Numbered from the stretch's first letter, positions 1-5,638 are shown. The stretch is DNA of 6,236 nucleotides from JAJXWB01 sp036796555 (GCA_036796555.1 DAIRCS010000211.1:1-6236); one strand, 5' to 3'. Notes: a model not told the origin generated them from the letters alone. Translations and numbers: made by a program.

Positions 1-1367
1 TCCTTGTAGAAGAGCGGATTGTCGATGCCGGCGTAGCCGGACGCCATCGAGCGCTTCATCACGATCGAGTGCTTGGCCTTCCAGACCTCGAGCACCGGCA
101 TGCCGGCGATCGGGCTGCCCGGATCGTCCTGCGCCGCCGGGTTCACGATGTCGTTGGCGCCGATCACCATGGCGACGTCCGTATTCGGGAAGTCGTCGTT
201 CAGCTCGTCCATCTCGCAGACGATATCGTAGGGCACTTTCGCCTCGGCCAGCAGCACGTTCATGTGGCCGGGCATGCGACCGGCGACCGGATGGATGCCG
301 AAGCGCACGTTGACGCCCCTGTCGCGCAGCAGCTTGGTCATTTCGTAGACCGCGTGCTGGGCCTGCGCGACCGCCATGCCGTAGCCTGGCACGATGATGA
401 CGCTCTTGGCCTCCGACAGCATGTCCGCCGTCTCGGCGGCGCTGATCGACTTGACCTCGCCGGCTGGCGCTGCGGCGGCGCTCGACGACGACGTCGCCGT
501 CGTGCCGAAGCCGCCGGCGATCACCGAGATGAAATTGCGATTCATCGCGCGGCACATGATGTAGCTGAGGATCGCGCCGGACGAGCCGACCAGCGCGCCG
601 ACGACGATCAGCAGGTCGTTCGACAGCATGAAGCCCGTCGCCGCCGCCGCCCAGCCGGAATAGGAGTTCAGCATCGAGATCACGACCGGCATGTCCGCGC
701 CGCCAATCGCCATCACCATGTGCACGCCGAAGGCGAGCGCGATGAGCGTCATCACGATCAGCGGGAACATGCCGCCCGCGATCGTCTCCGCGCCGAGGAA
801 GAACCGGCCGAGGATGACGACGAGGATCAGGCCCGCGAGATTGATCCAGTGGCGCGCCGGCAAGAGCAGCGGCTTGCCGTCGATGCGGCCCGACAGCTTG
901 CCGAAGGCGATGACCGAGCCGGTGAAGGTCACCGCGCCGATCAATATGCCGACGTAGATTTCAACCAGATGGATCGTGTGCTCGGCGTGGCTCGCGAACA
1001 CCGTCGATGTGTCGATATAGCTCGCGAAGCCGATCGCGCAGGCGGCGAAGCCGACCAGCGAATGCATGATCGCGACGAGCTCGGGCATCTGCGTCATCTG
1101 CACGGTCTTGGCGGCGTAGAGGCCGACCGCGCCGCCGATCGCCATGGCGAGCAGGATGAAGATCAGCCCCCAGCCGACGACGATCGGAATTTCGACATTG
1201 CCGACGACGCGCCAGCCGAACACGGTGGCGAGCACGGCGATCGCCATGCCTGTTATGCCGTACCAGTTGCCGCGCTTGGCGGTCTCGGGATTCGAGAGGC
1301 CGCCGAGCGAGAGGACGAAGAGAATGGTGGCGCCGATATAGGCGGCCGTGACGATGCTGCTGGACAT
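1..1367 (-). CDS. pntB: NAD(P)+ transhydrogenase subunit beta, PntB (3' end cut by window edge)
   Basis: Beta subunit of the inner-membrane proton-translocating transhydrogenase; with PntA it moves hydride from NADH to NADP+ driven by proton entry. I translated 455 codons with no stop. Residues 1 to about 290 are a series of hydrophobic helices (domain II). They include the conserved ELVAIMHSLVG segment, where H102 matches E. coli beta-His91, and GADMPVVISMLNSYSGW, where N234 matches beta-Asn222; both are implicated in proton transfer in E. coli. A Thr/Ser/Ala-rich hinge (about 291-305) leads to the NADP(H)-binding domain III with the Rossmann motif GYGMAV at 328-333, then GIHPVAGRMPGHMNVLLAEA and GANDIVNPAAQDDPGSPIAG. 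The last visible residues, near NPLFYK, align about 20 residues before the C-terminus of the 462-residue E. coli protein, so only a short tail is missing. The ATG lies 13 nt after the pntA stop, with a G-rich GGGGA in the gap as ribosome site, so translation is probably coupled to pntA. Confidence 0.97.
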   Translation of the reverse strand, partial: MSSSIVTAAYIGATILFVLSLGGLSNPETAKRGNWYGITGMAIAVLATVFGWRVVGNVEIPIVVGWGLIFILLAMAIGGAVGLYAAKTVQMTQMPELVAIMHSLVGFAACAIGFASYIDTSTVFASHAEHTIHLVEIYVGILIGAVTFTGSVIAFGKLSGRIDGKPLLLPARHWINLAGLILVVILGRFFLGAETIAGGMFPLIVMTLIALAFGVHMVMAIGGADMPVVISMLNSYSGWAAAATGFMLSNDLLIVVGALVGSSGAILSYIMCRAMNRNFISVIAGGFGTTATSSSSAAAAPAGEVKSISAAETADMLSEAKSVIIVPGYGMAVAQAQHAVYEMTKLLRDRGVNVRFGIHPVAGRMPGHMNVLLAEAKVPYDIVCEMDELNDDFPNTDVAMVIGANDIVNPAAQDDPGSPIAGMPVLEVWKAKHSIVMKRSMASGYAGIDNPLFYK

Positions 1368-1380
1368 GTTTCCCGTCCCC

Positions 1381-2985
1381 TTACTTCTGGAACATCGCCA
1401 GCATGCGGCGCGTCACGGCGAAGCCGCCGAACATGTTGATGGTGGTGAGCGTGAGCCCGACGAATGCGATGATGAGGATCCAGATATCCGGCCGGTCGGG
1501 CGAGCCCGGCGGCCAGATCTGCAGCAGCGCGCCGATCGCGATGATGGACGAGATGGCGTTGGTGACGCTCATCAGCGGCGTGTGCAGCGCCGGCGTCACG
1601 TTCCACACCACCATGTAGCCGACGAAGATCGCCAGCACGAAGACGGTGAAGTGGCTGAGGAAGGCGGGCGGCGCATAGGCGCCGACGAGCAGGAAGAGAA
1701 GCGCGCCGATTCCGAAGGCGATCAGCAGCGTCTTGAGCGCCATGGGCTCGCTCGGCGCGCCGTGGCCGTGGCCGGACGATTTCTTCGCGGCAGGCGCAGG
1801 CGCGGCGGCGGCCGCAGCCGCGGCCGGCTTGGGCGGAGGCGGGGCGGGGAGCTTCAGCGGCGGCGCCGGCCAGGTGATCTCGCCGTCCTTGATCACCGTG
1901 AAGCCGCGGATGGCGTCGTCGTCCATGTTGACGACGATCTGGCCGTCCTTGGCCTTGCACAGCTCCTCGGTGAGGCGCAGCAGGTTGGTGGCGTAGAGCG
2001 TCGAGGATTGCTTGGCGAGACGGCTGTGCAGGTCGGTGTAGCCGATGATGGTCACGCCGTCGCGGACCACCGACTGGCCGGGCACGGTCAGCTCGCAATT
2101 GCCGCCCTGCTCGGCGGCGAGATCGACGATCACGCTGCCGGGCTTCATCGACTTCACCATGTCGGCGGTGATGAGTTTCGGCGCCGGCTTGCCCGGAATG
2201 AGCGCGGTCGTGATGATGATGTCGGAGTCCTTGGCCTGCTTGGCGTACATGGCGCGCTGCGCCGCCTGGAAGCCCTCGCTCATCACCTTGGCGTAGCCGC
2301 CGCCGCCGCCGCCGTCCTCGTCGTAATCGACCTTGACGAATTCGGCGCCCATCGACTTCACCTGATCGGCGACTTCCGCGCGCGTGTCGTTGGCGCGCAC
2401 GATGGCGCCGAGGCCGACGGCCGTGCCGATGGCGGCGAGGCCCGCGACGCCCGCGCCGGCGACGAAGACCTGCGCCGGCGGGATCTTGCCGGCCGCCGTG
2501 ATCTGGCCCGCGAAATAGCGGCCGAAGGCGTTGGCCGCCTCGATGACCGCGCGATAGCCGGTGACGCCGGCCTGCGAGGTCAGCGCGTCCATCTTTTGCG
2601 CGCGCGACAGCAGGCGGGGAACCGCATCCATCGCCAGAACCGTGACCTTGCGCGCCTTCAGCTTCTCCATCAGTTCCGGGTTCTGCGCCGGCCAGATGAA
2701 GGAGATCAGCGTCTGGCCTTCCTTCATCTGCGCCACTTCGCCGTCGGTCGGCGCGCGCACCTTGAAGATGATGTCGGCGTCCGCCCAGACTTGCGCCGCC
2801 GTATCCGCGATCTTCGCGCCGGCCGCCGTCAGGGCGTCGTCGTAGATGTCGGCGGCGTCGCCGGCGCCTTTTTCGACGAGAACGGAAAAGCCGAGGCCGA
2901 CCAGTTTCTGCGCGACATCCGGCGCGATCGCCACGCGCTTCTCGCCGGGGAATATTTCCTTGGGAATTCCAATGACCTGCGGCAT
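1381..2985 (-). CDS. pntA: NAD(P)+ transhydrogenase subunit alpha, PntA (fused domain I plus membrane part)
   Basis: The 534-residue alpha subunit (E. coli PntA is 510) binds NAD(H) and supplies the first helices of the proton channel. Residues 1 to about 375 are domain I: start MPQVIGIPKE, catalytic loop 123-138 (R124, Q130, D133), dinucleotide-binding GAGVAG at 177-182, mobile-loop tyrosine Y231 after six glycines, and TTALIPGKPAPKLIT near 259-273. A linker of Pro, Ala, Lys and HGHG (about 375-414) leads to four predicted helices near 417-435, 443-464, 470-490 and 501-521, with the conserved ALHTPLMSVTNAISS at 466-480. Separate pntAA and pntAB genes occur in Rhodospirillum; here both parts form one chain, as in E. 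coli. Start chosen at 2985 because TAAGGAG lies 10 nt upstream and family similarity begins at this Met; the frame runs on to 3063 without family-like sequence. First gene of the pntA-pntB operon. Oddities: one extra residue in the catalytic loop and a (GCC)6 tract. Confidence 0.97.
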   Translation of the reverse strand: MPQVIGIPKEIFPGEKRVAIAPDVAQKLVGLGFSVLVEKGAGDAADIYDDALTAAGAKIADTAAQVWADADIIFKVRAPTDGEVAQMKEGQTLISFIWPAQNPELMEKLKARKVTVLAMDAVPRLLSRAQKMDALTSQAGVTGYRAVIEAANAFGRYFAGQITAAGKIPPAQVFVAGAGVAGLAAIGTAVGLGAIVRANDTRAEVADQVKSMGAEFVKVDYDEDGGGGGGYAKVMSEGFQAAQRAMYAKQAKDSDIIITTALIPGKPAPKLITADMVKSMKPGSVIVDLAAEQGGNCELTVPGQSVVRDGVTIIGYTDLHSRLAKQSSTLYATNLLRLTEELCKAKDGQIVVNMDDDAIRGFTVIKDGEITWPAPPLKLPAPPPPKPAAAAAAAAPAPAAKKSSGHGHGAPSEPMALKTLLIAFGIGALLFLLVGAYAPPAFLSHFTVFVLAIFVGYMVVWNVTPALHTPLMSVTNAISSIIAIGALLQIWPPGSPDRPDIWILIIAFVGLTLTTINMFGGFAVTRRMLAMFQK

Positions 2986-2995
2986 CGGCTCGGTT

Positions 2996-3002
2996 CTCCT
3001 TA
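2996..3002 (-). promoter_or_regulatory. Ribosome binding site of pntA
   Basis: On the minus strand TAAGGAG is followed by a 10-nt spacer (AACCGAGCCG) and the ATG at 2985. It decides the start in favour of 2985 over the upstream in-frame ATG at 3060 and TTG at 3063, which have no comparable site. Confidence 0.8.
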
Positions 3003-3034
3003 GCGTCCTCTGGCGGCGACCGTCCTGGGGCGTC

Positions 3035-3055
3035 TGAAGCCCGGGGCAGGCTTCA
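3035..3055 (-). other. Stem-loop in the pntA upstream leader
   Basis: A perfect 7-bp inverted repeat (TGAAGCC / GGCTTCA) encloses a 7-nt loop, about 50 nt upstream of the pntA start. No run of T follows on either strand, so it is not a typical intrinsic terminator. It may lie in the pntA 5' untranslated region if the promoter is further upstream; I could not find a convincing promoter there. Function unknown. Confidence 0.4.
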
Positions 3056-3215
3056 TACATCAATCCGAAGCCGCACCATAGAACGGCGCTTGCGGGCAGG
3101 GAAAGCCACAGGCCCGCGCTTTCGCTCGCGATTTTGGGGGGCCGACCAATCCGCCGGGTGGGTGGAGATCGTAGAATGCGGAAGCGTCCCGGAGAGTCCG
3201 ACCCGAAATGCGTCC
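3056..3215. other. Divergent intergenic region, no gene seen
   Basis: This is most of the 345-base gap between pntA (leftward) and the hydrolase gene (rightward). Short ORFs cross it on both strands, but none has a good ribosome site or protein-like composition. The promoters of both flanking genes should be in this gap. The best single hexamer is TAGAAT at 3172-3177 on the plus strand, five of six matches to a -10 box, but no -35 sits at the right distance. Confidence 0.5.
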
Positions 3216-3275
3216 ACGACCCTTATCCTGCGTGTTGAGGAGCCTGCGCAGCAGGCGTCTCGAAGCATGATCCGG
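3216..3275. repeat. Degenerate REP-like palindromic repeat
   Basis: The core is a 6-bp stem (GCCTGC at 3242-3247, GCAGGC at 3251-3256) with a 3-nt loop, flanked by TGAGGA on the left and GTCTCGAAG on the right. This matches from memory a common Hyphomicrobiales intergenic repeat of the form CCTCATCCTGAGGAG, stem-loop, then GTCTCGAAGGATGAGG. Here the outer arms are decayed: the left arm reads CCCTTATCCTG followed by five extra bases, and the right arm reads AAGCATGATCC, so the long outer stem no longer pairs well. It sits 55 nt upstream of the hydrolase start. The family assignment is from memory, not from a search. Confidence 0.55.
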
Positions 3276-3318
3276 AGTCTCGCCCCGCGTCCAGACTCTC
3301 AGGCTGATGGTTTGAGTC

Positions 3319-3323
3319 AGGAG
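3319..3323 (+). promoter_or_regulatory. Ribosome binding site selecting a TTG start
   Basis: AGGAG is followed by a 7-nt spacer and TTG at 3331. An in-frame TGA at 3313-3315 rules out any start further upstream, and no ATG or GTG codon follows in the same frame before the membrane helix. The site therefore supports TTG as the start of the hydrolase. Confidence 0.75.
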
Positions 3324-3330
3324 CCAGACT

Positions 3331-4185
3331 TTGGAGGACAGGCCGATTTCCGAAAGCAGAGCGAAGACGGGTTTCGGCGCATGGATTGCGATCGGTCTCG
3401 CCGCATGCGCGCTCCTCGCCTATGGCGCGCCGATCGCGTGGCTCGCGTTCAGGCAGCGCGACCTCCTCTTTCATGTTTCCACGCTGCGCGCGACGCCGGA
3501 CGAGGCCGGCTTTTCGCGGGCAAGGGAAGTCGCGGTGAGGACGGCTGACGGCGAGACGCTCGTCGGCTGGTTCATTCCGCCGGCGCAGGGCAAGCCGTTC
3601 CTCATCTACCTGCACGGCAACGCCGGCACGCTGGAAAAGCGCGCCGTGCGGCTGCAACGAATGACGGACGACGGGGCGGGCCTGCTCGCGATCGAATGGC
3701 GCGGCTACGGCGGTTCGACGGGATCGCCTTCGCAGGACGGCCTGCTGAGCGATGCGCGAGCGGCCTATGATTACGCGATCGGCGCGGGCGCGGCGGCGAG
3801 CCGCATCGTCGTCGTCGGGGAATCGCTCGGAACCGGGCCGGCGCTCTGGCTCGCCGGCGCGCGCAAGGTCGCCGGCGTCGTGCTCGACTCGCCCTATTCG
3901 GCGATCGTTGACGTCGGCGCCGACACATACTGGATGTTTCCGGTGCGGCTGATCGCGCGCGATCCGTTTCCGGCGGCGGAATGGGCGGCGAAAGTGCAAG
4001 TTCCGGTCTTCGCCGTCGCGGGCGACGAAGACCGGACGATCCCCGTCCGCTACGCGCGAAAACTGATGGCGGCGATATCGGCGCCCAGGACCTTCATCGA
4101 AATCCCCGGCGCCGGACATGTCGTGCTCGGCCGGCCGGATATCCTGCCGAAGGCGAACGCCTGGATCGCGGAGGTGGCGAAATAG
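3331..4185 (+). CDS. Membrane-anchored alpha/beta hydrolase, BEM46/ABHD-like
   Basis: Putative serine hydrolase of 284 residues; substrate unknown. One hydrophobic helix near residues 16-39 follows a short polar N-terminus and is probably a signal anchor with the catalytic domain outside the cytoplasm. The fold landmarks are in order: oxyanion-hole motif LHGNAG (94-99), EWRGYGGSTGSP (122-133), nucleophile elbow GESLG with S165, LDSPYSAI (185-192), acid residue in GDEDRTIP (probably D234), and GAGH with H263 as the catalytic base. The motif set and length match bacterial BEM46/ABHD13/ABHD17-type proteins, many annotated only as alpha/beta hydrolase; esterase, thioesterase or lipase activity are all possible. 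It starts with TTG behind an AGGAG. It is the only plus-strand gene here, divergent from pntA and convergent with the TPR gene, so it is probably a single-gene unit. The last base of its TAG stop is also the first base of a large inverted repeat. Confidence 0.9.
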   Translation: MEDRPISESRAKTGFGAWIAIGLAACALLAYGAPIAWLAFRQRDLLFHVSTLRATPDEAGFSRAREVAVRTADGETLVGWFIPPAQGKPFLIYLHGNAGTLEKRAVRLQRMTDDGAGLLAIEWRGYGGSTGSPSQDGLLSDARAAYDYAIGAGAAASRIVVVGESLGTGPALWLAGARKVAGVVLDSPYSAIVDVGADTYWMFPVRLIARDPFPAAEWAAKVQVPVFAVAGDEDRTIPVRYARKLMAAISAPRTFIEIPGAGHVVLGRPDILPKANAWIAEVAK

Positions 4186-4240
4186 GACCGCGAGCCTTCA
4201 GGCTCGCATCTGTTTCAGCGAGCCTGAAGGCTCGCGGTCC
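4185..4240. repeat. Nested inverted repeat between convergent genes (REP pair or two-way terminator)
   Basis: Two perfect 22-bp arms (4185-4206 and 4219-4240) flank a 12-nt spacer. Each arm contains its own palindrome: a 7-bp stem GCGAGCC/GGCTCGC with loop TTCA on the left (4190-4207) and TGAA on the right (4218-4235). It can fold as one long hairpin or as two side-by-side hairpins. This is the layout of paired REP units in opposite orientation. Lying between a plus-strand gene ending at 4185 and a minus-strand gene ending at 4261, it could stop transcription from both sides, though no T-tract follows it on either strand. Another 5-bp palindrome (GGGCC CGC GGCCC, 4245-4257) follows directly. 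Confidence 0.85.
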
Positions 4241-4260
4241 AGACGGGCCCGCGGCCCCGA

Positions 4261-5157
4261 TCAGACGCGGATGCGGCTCGCGCCGGAGCGGGCGACCGGA
4301 TTGTTGGGGTCGATCACCAGCGCGCGCTGGTAGGATTCGGACGCCTTCACGCGGTTGCCCTGCTTTTCGTAGGCCATGCCGAGGCCCGCCCAGCCGTTGG
4401 CGTTCTTGTTGTCGACGTTGAGCGACGCGTTGAAATCCTCGATCGCCTTGTCGTACTTGCCGAGCGCGATCAGGCTTTCGCCGCGCGCCTGGTAGGGCGC
4501 TCCCGCGAAAGGATCGCGGTCGATGGCGTTGTCGAAGTCGGTGACGGCGCGCTGGTGCTCGCCGCGCTTCTGGTAGATCAGCCCGCGCGCGTGAAACGCC
4601 TGCGCGCCTTCGGGATTGAGGCGGATCGCCTGATCGAGGTCCGACATGGCCTGATCGAGATTGCCTTGCGCGCGCAACAGATTGGCGCGGCCGAGATAGG
4701 CCGAGGCGTACCGGGGATTGACCTCGATGGCGCGGTTGAAATCGGCAAGCGCGGCGTCGTTGCGGCCGAGCTGACGCTCGGCGAGGCCGCGATTGTTGTA
4801 GGCGGTGGCGTTGTTCGGGTCGATCTTGACCGTCTGGCCGAAATCCGCGATCGCCTCGCCCATCCGGCCGTTGCGCGCATAGGCGTTGCCGCGCGTGAGA
4901 TAGGCTTCGGCGCTATTGGGATTGCGGTTGATGACCTCGGTCAGCGAGGCGATGTTGGCGGAGGCGGCCGCCGGATCGTCGGGCGCGACTTCGGCGATCT
5001 GGGGCGCCGAGCCGGAGAGGCCGCGTCCCGCGCCGACGGTGTCGCAGCCCGCGAGCGCCGCGCCGAGGCCGAAAAGCGCGATCGCCGCGAGGCCGCCGCG
5101 CAGGCGCGTCGCCGCCGCAAGACCCGAAGGATGGCCGATATCAGCTATTGCGACCAT
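4261..5157 (-). CDS. TPR-repeat lipoprotein, six tandem repeats
   Basis: Predicted envelope lipoprotein of 298 residues, probably a scaffold for protein-protein contacts; its partner is unknown. A basic N-terminus (R18, R20), a hydrophobic stretch (22-35) and the lipobox LAGC give lipidated Cys38. After a flexible stretch (39-66) and a half repeat (about 68-81) come six TPR units in exact 34-residue register, starting near residues 82, 116, 150, 184, 218 and 252. Each shows the usual pattern (A-Y-x-x-R-G-x-x-Y, then G, A-x-x-D-F, A-I, P-N) and most end with P-N, P-R or P-E. Only 13 residues follow the last repeat. It resembles NlpI-like or generic TPR lipoproteins of Alphaproteobacteria; I do not assign a name. 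The ATG at 5157 has AAGGG about 8 nt upstream. It lies downstream of rpsU in the same direction, separated by a terminator and its own candidate promoter. Confidence 0.92.
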   Translation of the reverse strand: MVAIADIGHPSGLAAATRLRGGLAAIALFGLGAALAGCDTVGAGRGLSGSAPQIAEVAPDDPAAASANIASLTEVINRNPNSAEAYLTRGNAYARNGRMGEAIADFGQTVKIDPNNATAYNNRGLAERQLGRNDAALADFNRAIEVNPRYASAYLGRANLLRAQGNLDQAMSDLDQAIRLNPEGAQAFHARGLIYQKRGEHQRAVTDFDNAIDRDPFAGAPYQARGESLIALGKYDKAIEDFNASLNVDNKNANGWAGLGMAYEKQGNRVKASESYQRALVIDPNNPVARSGASRIRV

Positions 5158-5231
5158 GACGGTCCCTTCACGTGTCCTGCCGTTTCAGAATGCCGCCCCT
5201 ATCGGCCCGCATTCGGGCGACTTGCGGGACG

Positions 5232-5260
5232 ATTCCGGCAAAGTCGAAAAAAACGGTCAA
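5232..5260 (-). promoter_or_regulatory. Candidate promoter of the TPR lipoprotein gene
   Basis: On the minus strand TTGACC (5260-5255, five of six matches to TTGACA) is followed by 17 nt and CGGAAT (5237-5232, three of six matches to TATAAT). A strong -35 with a loose -10 is common in Alphaproteobacteria. It lies just after the rpsU terminator and would give a leader of roughly 65-70 nt before the ATG at 5157. That leader contains a short stem, CCCGCA (5206-5211) with TGCGGG (5223-5228). Confidence 0.45.
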
Positions 5261-5271
5261 GAAATCGTTAA
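5257..5271 (-). promoter_or_regulatory. CtrA-like binding box overlapping the -35
   Basis: The minus strand reads TTAA, seven bases, TTGAC, against the CtrA consensus TTAA-N7-TTAAC: one mismatch. It overlaps the candidate -35 TTGACC, which is where CtrA usually binds at activated promoters. With such a short motif a chance match is possible. Confidence 0.35.
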
Positions 5272-5278
5272 CCGGTGC

Positions 5279-5313
5279 AAAAAAGACACGGCGGCCGAGC
5301 CAGTCGACCGCCG
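5279..5313 (-). terminator. Rho-independent terminator of rpsU
   Basis: On the minus strand a 10-bp stem (5313-5304 paired with 5298-5289) has a 5-nt loop, CTGGC. The pairs are CGGCGGTCGA with TCGGCCGCCG, including one G-U wobble in the RNA. TGTC and six T (5284-5279) follow. The wobble and the T-tract make it work in the minus direction only. It begins 23 nt after the rpsU stop. Confidence 0.85.
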
Positions 5314-5336
5314 CGGCAAACGAAACGCAAAAAGGA

Positions 5337-5579
5337 TCAGCGGGCCGCGCCGAAAGCGGGCTTGGGCTTCGAGGGCAGGAGGCCTTCGCGCTGCATCTTC
5401 TTGCGGGCGAGCTTGCGGGCGCGGCGGACGGCCTCGGCCTTCTCGCGGGCGCGCTTCTCGGACGGCTTCTCGTAATGGCCGCGCAGCTTCATTTCACGGA
5501 AAATGCCTTCGCGCTGCATCTTCTTCTTGAGCGCCTTGAGCGCCTGGTCGACGTTGTTGTCGCGAACGAGAACTTGCAC
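5337..5579 (-). CDS. rpsU: 30S ribosomal protein bS21
   Basis: Small-subunit ribosomal protein that sits near the anti-Shine-Dalgarno end of 16S rRNA and helps initiation. The 80-residue product starts at GTG and reads (M)QVLVRDNNVDQALKALKKKMQ and onward, the standard alphaproteobacterial bS21 sequence, then FREMKLRGHYEKPSEKR. A very basic helix (REKAEAVRRARKLARKK) and a tail rich in Lys, Pro and Ala make it slightly longer than the 71-residue E. coli protein. The GTG at 5579 is chosen because AGGAGGT lies 3 nt upstream and family similarity begins there; the frame runs on upstream to a TTG at 5618 without family-like sequence. The segment KKMQREG occurs twice (near residues 18 and 60) and is encoded both times by the identical 21 bases. 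It lies 145 nt downstream of purK and ends in a clear intrinsic terminator. Confidence 0.97.
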   Translation of the reverse strand: MQVLVRDNNVDQALKALKKKMQREGIFREMKLRGHYEKPSEKRAREKAEAVRRARKLARKKMQREGLLPSKPKPAFGAAR

Positions 5580-5582
5580 CGG

Positions 5583-5638
5583 ACCTCCTGTGCGGGCCGT
5601 TTCGGCCCGTTCGGGCAAGCGCCTTCCCGGCCTTGCCC
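5583..5638 (-). promoter_or_regulatory. rpsU leader: two tandem hairpins and a strong Shine-Dalgarno
   Basis: Reading the minus strand, hairpin 1 (5638-5613) has a 7-bp stem GGGCAAG/CTTGCCC, one bulged G, three more pairs (GCC/GGC) and a GGGAA loop. After GAA comes hairpin 2 (5609-5593), a 7-bp stem CGGGCCG/CGGCCCG with loop AAA. Three bases later comes AGGAGGT (5589-5583), then CCG and the GTG start. A competing stem (GCCCG/CGGGC, 5605-5616) overlaps both hairpins, so alternative folds are possible. This could be an autoregulatory or mRNA-stabilising leader. No T-tract follows, so it is not a purK terminator. Confidence 0.5.

Noticed and set aside
69..1439. Long plus-strand open frame of 456 codons opposite pntB
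   Set aside because: It is a mirror of the high-GC codon pattern of pntB; the product is rich in Arg, Asp, His and Ala without any domain, and the minus strand encodes a clear PntB.
1796..1835. GC-rich imperfect repeat in pntA
   Set aside because: It is simply the Ala codons of the interdomain linker; no independent element.
1348..3003. Long plus-strand open frame of 551 codons opposite pntA
   Set aside because: Antisense shadow of the well-conserved PntA; the product is compositionally odd with no recognisable family.
2986..3063. Longer N-terminus for PntA starting at 3063 or 3060
   Set aside because: The 26 extra residues do not resemble the family and no ribosome site precedes them, whereas TAAGGAG precedes the start at 2985.
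3090..3548. Plus-strand open frame of 152 codons running from the intergenic region into the hydrolase gene
   Set aside because: Runs through the REP-like repeat and overlaps the hydrolase in another frame; no good ribosome site and no family resemblance.
3223..4119. Minus-strand open frame of 298 codons opposite the hydrolase
   Set aside because: The plus strand has all alpha/beta hydrolase motifs in order; the antisense product is Arg-rich with none.
5580..5618. Longer bS21 starting at TTG 5618
   Set aside because: The extension would be encoded by the leader hairpins and the Shine-Dalgarno itself; the GTG at 5579 matches the family start.
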